A stretch of DNA of 58,630 nt from Planctomycetaceae bacterium (lineage in GTDB: Bacteria > Planctomycetota > Planctomycetia > Planctomycetales > Planctomycetaceae): assembly GCA_014762625.1 (NCBI GenBank), contig JABURQ010000107.1:1-58630 (forward strand), given 5' to 3'. The notes beneath the pieces are model-generated. The model searched no databases and was not told the DNA's origin. It saw only the letters and a program-made list of their open reading frames with translations. A program made the translations under genes and the position numbers. Below, piece by piece: positions 55,232 to 58,630 of the stretch. The first letter of the stretch is position 1. Each line of letters opens with the position of its first letter.

Positions 55232-56224
55232 TTAAGAGACTCCGTAGATCTTCAGGGCGTTGTCGTGGAACAGCTTCTTCCGAAATTCATCCGAGCGATC
55301 TTTCACGACCTCGAATAATGCCTCGGCCCATTGCTGATAAGTCGCCGAAAGCGTACAAACCGGCCAGTCGCCGCCGAAGACGATTTTGTCCTCACCAAAC
55401 GTGTCCATGCAGAAATTCATGTGTGGAGCGAGATCGTCCGCGGTCCAGTTCCCCTTCTCCGCCGTCACCACGATTCCCGAAATCTTACAGGCCACATTGT
55501 CGAGTTCAGCCGCCGCTTTCATGCTTTCCTGCCAGGATTTCAACAGTTCCGGTTCGAACCCCTGCACCGGCATATTGCCGCAATGGTCGATGATGAATTG
55601 CGTCTCGGGACATTGTTTGGCCAGTTTGACCCCATCGCCAATTTCTCCCGGTCGCATACAGAGATCGAACGTCAGCCCCAGCTCCCCCAGCAGTTTCATG
55701 TTCCTGACGAACGTCTCTTCCAGACACATTCCCTTCGGGCGGTCGGGATCGTGGAGCACATTCCGCACACCGCAGACGTATTTGCTTTGGGCATACTTGC
55801 GAGCGTAATCGGCGAATTCAGTTTGATGAGGCAGACCGCCGATGATCGCCGCCACCATCGGATTATCGTCCGCTTCCGCCAGACCGATCACATGGTCGGC
55901 CTCTTTCTCTTTTTCGTCTTCAGCAACATTCACCTCCATATAGATCGTTTTGGCGATATTGACGTTCCTGGTAGCGACGAGATAGTCGCTCATCAGGAAG
56001 CTGTGCTGGAGAGTTTCCGGAGCCCCTTCCAGCCAGGGCAAATCGAGTATCTCCAGATTCCAGAGGTGTTGATGGGTATCGACGATGGGTGTTTTCGATT
56101 TCTCGCTCACCGCATAAGTCTCCTGTGCGTGCGTCAGTTGAGGTGTGTGAACGAGCATCGATCCTGCAAGCGCCGCGGAGCCTGTTTGCAGAAATTGACG
56201 CCGGTTCAAATGGTTTTCTATCAT
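55232..56224 (-). CDS. Tat-exported metal-dependent amidohydrolase (amidohydrolase-2 family)
   Basis: 330 residues. Twin-arginine signal LNRRQFLQTGSAALAGSML, then PIVDTHQHLWNLE, the metal-binding HxH start of amidohydrolase-2 TIM barrels. Further sites are FIIDHCGN (His) and KIVFGGDWPVC (Asp). The group includes L-fucono-lactonases and 2-pyrone-4,6-dicarboxylate hydrolases; lactone hydrolysis is the best guess. The gene is just downstream of the interrupted small gene's promoter region but on the same strand with no close partner. Confidence 0.85.
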   Translation of the reverse strand: MIENHLNRRQFLQTGSAALAGSMLVHTPQLTHAQETYAVSEKSKTPIVDTHQHLWNLEILDLPWLEGAPETLQHSFLMSDYLVATRNVNIAKTIYMEVNVAEDEKEKEADHVIGLAEADDNPMVAAIIGGLPHQTEFADYARKYAQSKYVCGVRNVLHDPDRPKGMCLEETFVRNMKLLGELGLTFDLCMRPGEIGDGVKLAKQCPETQFIIDHCGNMPVQGFEPELLKSWQESMKAAAELDNVACKISGIVVTAEKGNWTADDLAPHMNFCMDTFGEDKIVFGGDWPVCTLSATYQQWAEALFEVVKDRSDEFRKKLFHDNALKIYGVS

Positions 56225-56335
56225 GGTGCGTTTCCTTGTGTCGGATCGAAACGATGGTAATCGCCCACTTCCTCAAACAACAGGTGATCTCTTAAATTTC
56301 TCGCGATCCTACCGGTATGGGGACGATTCATGCTC

Positions 56336-57061
56336 TCAGAAAACCGACTCCACACGTTCTTCAGAAAGTGACGGCAACGTCAGCAGGATTTCCCGTTTCC
56401 AGCCCGGTTCGTGAATCGGCCAGACTTCCAGACGCAATTGATCGTTCTCTGAATTCACCGGTCTTCCCGACTCGTGACACTCTTGCAAGGCGTTTCGTTC
56501 CGCCGGGAGAAGAGGCCCCGGACGTCGAGCATAACCGTTCCGGCGTGACGTCACTTCCTGCTGATCGACGACGGTCAGAATCATTTCGGGGGAGACGTCC
56601 TGAAGACGGCGGGCGATCAATTCGTGACTGGCGGTTCGGTATCGCTCTTTGAGAAGAAACAGATCCCGTCCCATAATTTTCAGATCGGACAGGAACCAGT
56701 CGGTCGGCAACAATAACTTCGAGGCAAACCGGTTCGCCAGTTGTTCCCGAAAGATGTCCGGAAGTTCCCGCCAATCCTCGTCGACGCGTTCGCAGATTTG
56801 CCAGGCCAGAATTTCTCCCAACTCGTGCGCGGTGGCCCACTGTAACCGTTCGGGACGATCGTCCGGCTTCAAGAGAACCGCCGGCTGCCCTTCAATCAGC
56901 TTCTGACGGGCGCGACCCGCCTGACTGTTATCAAAAGCAAGATCGCAACCAAGCGAACGCGCCACATGCAAAGCGTCGACGGGAGGCTCGTCAATCGCCA
57001 ACCGATACAGAATCTCGCCGACCCGTTCATCAATCGCCAAATCCCAGGCTTCCCAATGCAT
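56336..57061 (-). CDS. ImmA/IrrE-like metallopeptidase domain protein with HExxE site
   Basis: 241 residues from ATG 57061, chosen for the GAGGAGG site eight bases upstream; a frame to 57127 adds 22 unlikely residues. It matches the ImmA/IrrE (DUF955) pattern: AVLLKPDDRPERLQWATAHE, HELGEILAWQ, REQLANRFASKLLLPTDWFL. The metal site should be HExxH with a downstream Glu; here the second His is Glu (HELGE). Family members cut repressors in response to stress or mobile-element induction, usually with an adjacent helix-turn-helix repressor, which is not seen here. The last 100 residues are divergent. Confidence 0.72.
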   Translation of the reverse strand: MHWEAWDLAIDERVGEILYRLAIDEPPVDALHVARSLGCDLAFDNSQAGRARQKLIEGQPAVLLKPDDRPERLQWATAHELGEILAWQICERVDEDWRELPDIFREQLANRFASKLLLPTDWFLSDLKIMGRDLFLLKERYRTASHELIARRLQDVSPEMILTVVDQQEVTSRRNGYARRPGPLLPAERNALQECHESGRPVNSENDQLRLEVWPIHEPGWKREILLTLPSLSEERVESVF

Positions 57062-57345
57062 GTGATTAACCTCCTCAATACGGATCACTCGTCTAGTACC
57101 CCGAGGATAACTCAAGCATATCAGCATGTCCAGTACGTGGTGATGTTTTGGGAATCATGGGCGACTTTAACGATTCGGGAATCTTTGCCGGCTGTTCGGG
57201 AGTTGCCGCGTTTGTGGCGTCGGTCATGATCCGAAAGCGTGTCTAAGGTTGCTTGTCCTGAATCTGTGGGATTCCAGAGGCCGATAGCAGTAAAGGCCCC
57301 TCGCTCTGAATCCCATCGCTCGCACCATATTCTCCTGAGGACGGA

Positions 57346-58479
57346 ATGGACTCTCTCGATATGCCCCAGATTGCGGACGACACAACCTGTGAAGCTTTGC
57401 CGGCTCCGCGTCCGGTGATGATTGCAGTTTGTCTCTGTTCGCTCGTTTTCAGCCTGGGCATGACGAACTGGCTGGATGCGTCGGCAGATCAGGTCTGGAG
57501 GGGACGTTTGGAGACTGCGACCGAAGTGGTGGTCGCGCCGCTCGATTCCACCATCCTCTCGCTGGAACTTCAGGCGGGTGATGAAGTAGAGGTCCATCAG
57601 GCAATGCTGACTCTGGACACCTCCAGCCTCGACCGGCAGATCAACGAACAGCTCGAAACCATTCAACAGCTCGAACTGGAACTTCAGCAAATCGAAGCCA
57701 AATCCAACGTGGAAATCAGTTGGCGACTGAAGGAGATCGACGGCGACATCCACTCTAACAAGCTGAAGTCCGCCGACCTGCTCAAAGAGAAGTATCTGGC
57801 CGACTTCAGCAACGTCGCCTGGTCGAATGTGCTGAGAGACCGCTCCGGCATTCAAACCGCCGCCGCCAGCGGGCTCCAGCCGCTGGTCCATAGTTTCGAC
57901 GTTCCGAATGAGGTCCGGATTCAGGCGATGCTGCAACAGGAGGCGGCTCACAACGCCTCGGAAGTCTACTCGGCTCAAGTCGAACTGTTGGAACAACGCC
58001 TCGCCGAATTGAAGTCGATTCGGAGCGACTTGTCGGATCAAATCCGCAATGCCCATGGCATTCCCTTGCTCAAACATCGCATCGAACAGGCCCAAGCGGA
58101 AGCCGACCGACTGCAGGAACGTCGCGAACAGAGTGAGATTCTCTCCCCCGCATACGGCACGGTGGGACTGTTCCGGTCTCAGGTGGGACAAACGGTAACA
58201 GCGGGCCAGCCGCTGGTCGAAATCCTCGACCGGGCCCAGCAATACGTCACGATCAGCGTCCGCTCTCGCGATCTGCCGCTGTTCGAGATGGACCAGGAAG
58301 TGGCCGTCCGTTTTCCCGGAGAAGTGAACCGTCGCGGCATCGTCTCCGCCATTCCTCCCCAGGTCTCCGAAATCCGGGATGACGGAGAATCTTTCTCGGA
58401 ACTCCGCATCACGCCGACCGATAAGTCGTGGCCCCCCCTTCCCTTCGGCAGCAACGTCGAAGTCTCTCTGCTGCATTGA
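57346..58479 (+). CDS. HlyD-family efflux adaptor
   Basis: 377 residues: N-terminal cytoplasmic tail, one membrane helix (VMIAVCLCSLVFSLGMTNWL), first lipoyl half (STILSLELQAGDEVEVHQAM), a coiled coil of about 150 residues rich in Gln/Glu/Leu, the second lipoyl half (YGTVGLFRSQVGQTVTAGQPL) and a beta-barrel. GAGGACGGA precedes the ATG. Adaptors like this bridge an inner-membrane transporter and the outer membrane; the partner transporter must lie beyond the window if it is adjacent. The coiled coil contains an Ala/Ser-rich insert around residues 165-200. Confidence 0.8.
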   Translation: MDSLDMPQIADDTTCEALPAPRPVMIAVCLCSLVFSLGMTNWLDASADQVWRGRLETATEVVVAPLDSTILSLELQAGDEVEVHQAMLTLDTSSLDRQINEQLETIQQLELELQQIEAKSNVEISWRLKEIDGDIHSNKLKSADLLKEKYLADFSNVAWSNVLRDRSGIQTAAASGLQPLVHSFDVPNEVRIQAMLQQEAAHNASEVYSAQVELLEQRLAELKSIRSDLSDQIRNAHGIPLLKHRIEQAQAEADRLQERREQSEILSPAYGTVGLFRSQVGQTVTAGQPLVEILDRAQQYVTISVRSRDLPLFEMDQEVAVRFPGEVNRRGIVSAIPPQVSEIRDDGESFSELRITPTDKSWPPLPFGSNVEVSLLH

Positions 58480-58539
58480 TCCGGCTTTCTCAATTTGATG
58501 TCCGCGTTTGACAGCGATTCGTCTGTCTGGTTGCTGAAT

Positions 58540-58619
58540 CCCGAGAGTTTTCAAAGATGACAATTTTGCGAGTTGTCATCTTGTCAAGTTGTCATCTTGG
58601 AGCGAAACCCGAGAGTTTT
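58540..58619. repeat. nested direct and inverted repeats after the HlyD gene
   Basis: CCCGAGAGTTTT occurs at 58540-58551 and again at 58608-58619. Between them lie AAGATGACAA (58554-58563) and two copies of its reverse complement TTGTCATCTT (58573-58582 and 58589-58598). Either copy can form a perfect 10-bp hairpin with the first arm, so two mutually exclusive hairpins are possible. The element may be a terminator, attenuator or operator before the next gene. Confidence 0.6.
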
Positions 58620-58630
58620 GCCCGGTTTTG

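Noticed and set aside
55331-56260. 309-codon plus-strand frame opposite the amidohydrolase
   Set aside because: His/Phe-rich shadow; the minus strand has a Tat signal and the HQH metal motif.
57121-58563. 480-codon minus-strand frame covering the HlyD gene
   Set aside because: It is longer than the HlyD frame, but the plus strand shows both lipoyl halves, a coiled coil and a ribosome site; the minus product is Arg/His/Asp-rich without domains.

Overview
The window is a chromosomal segment of a planctomycete (Planctomycetota). This rests on protein families that are abundant in that phylum: PSCyt1/Big2/DUF1549/DUF1553 and DUF1501 proteins encoded as a pair, a DUF1559 prepilin-like protein followed by a tiny lipoprotein, two CRTAC1 (FG-GAP plus ASPIC/UnbV) proteins, PQQ-like propeller proteins, and Gfo/Idh/MocA and sugar-isomerase genes side by side. 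Base composition is near 50% GC, genes are short-spaced, and translational starts often carry a GGAG-type ribosome binding site. Genus cannot be decided from the sequence alone.

Layout. 1-2 kb: the end of an alpha/beta hydrolase and a degenerate SGNH protein. 2-7.3 kb (minus strand): heavy-metal RND module 1 (His/Cys-rich exported protein, His-rich adaptor, CzcA/CusA-family pump, small membrane protein). 7.5-9.7 kb: a sialidase-like protein and a DUF2071 protein. 9.9-13.9 kb (plus): a flagellar export-gate operon, FliN-like-fliO-fliP-fliQ-fliR-flhB, followed by tRNA-Pro(GGG) and tRNA-Ser(TGA). 15-23 kb: a von Willebrand A protein, then a thioredoxin-fold protein and the DUF1549/DUF1501/WD40 set. 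23.4-24 kb: a broken IS3-type element. 24.2-34.5 kb (minus): a long co-oriented cluster of TPR protein, small lipoprotein, DUF1559 protein, CRTAC1 lipoprotein, heptahaem cytochrome c with TPRs, and a second CRTAC1 lipoprotein with TPRs. 35.3-43.5 kb (plus): heavy-metal RND module 2 (Cys-rich exported protein, adaptor with two metal-binding modules, CusA-type pump with an extra membrane insert, secreted double Cys-module protein) and an APC permease. 43.6-49.3 kb (minus): beta-helix protein, PQQ propeller, greA, oxidoreductase and sugar isomerase. 50-58.6 kb: an acidic orphan, an FHA-GAF-sigma54 activator, another PQQ propeller, a zinc-ribbon protein, a small gene split by an in-frame TAG, a Tat-exported amidohydrolase, an ImmA/IrrE-like protein and an HlyD-type adaptor.

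How they work together. The two metal modules are built alike: each opens with an exported Cys/His-rich protein of about 153 residues ending in SWL(L/I), then adaptor and pump. Module 2 keeps the three CusA methionines and so is probably a copper/silver exporter; module 1 lacks them. The 24-34 kb cluster looks like one surface/periplasmic redox-and-scaffold unit. The flagellar operon encodes the inner-membrane export gate, but its FlhB lacks the autocleavage NPTH motif.

The most unusual observations are: the NPTH-less FlhB; the SGNH protein that has lost all its catalytic residues; the matching Cys/His-rich lead proteins; the triplicated Cys module in the copper region; the CRTAC1/heptahaem cluster; the in-frame TAG gene near 55 kb; and a perfect 12-bp hairpin in the greA leader. 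No CRISPR array, rRNA, prophage or replication origin was seen.
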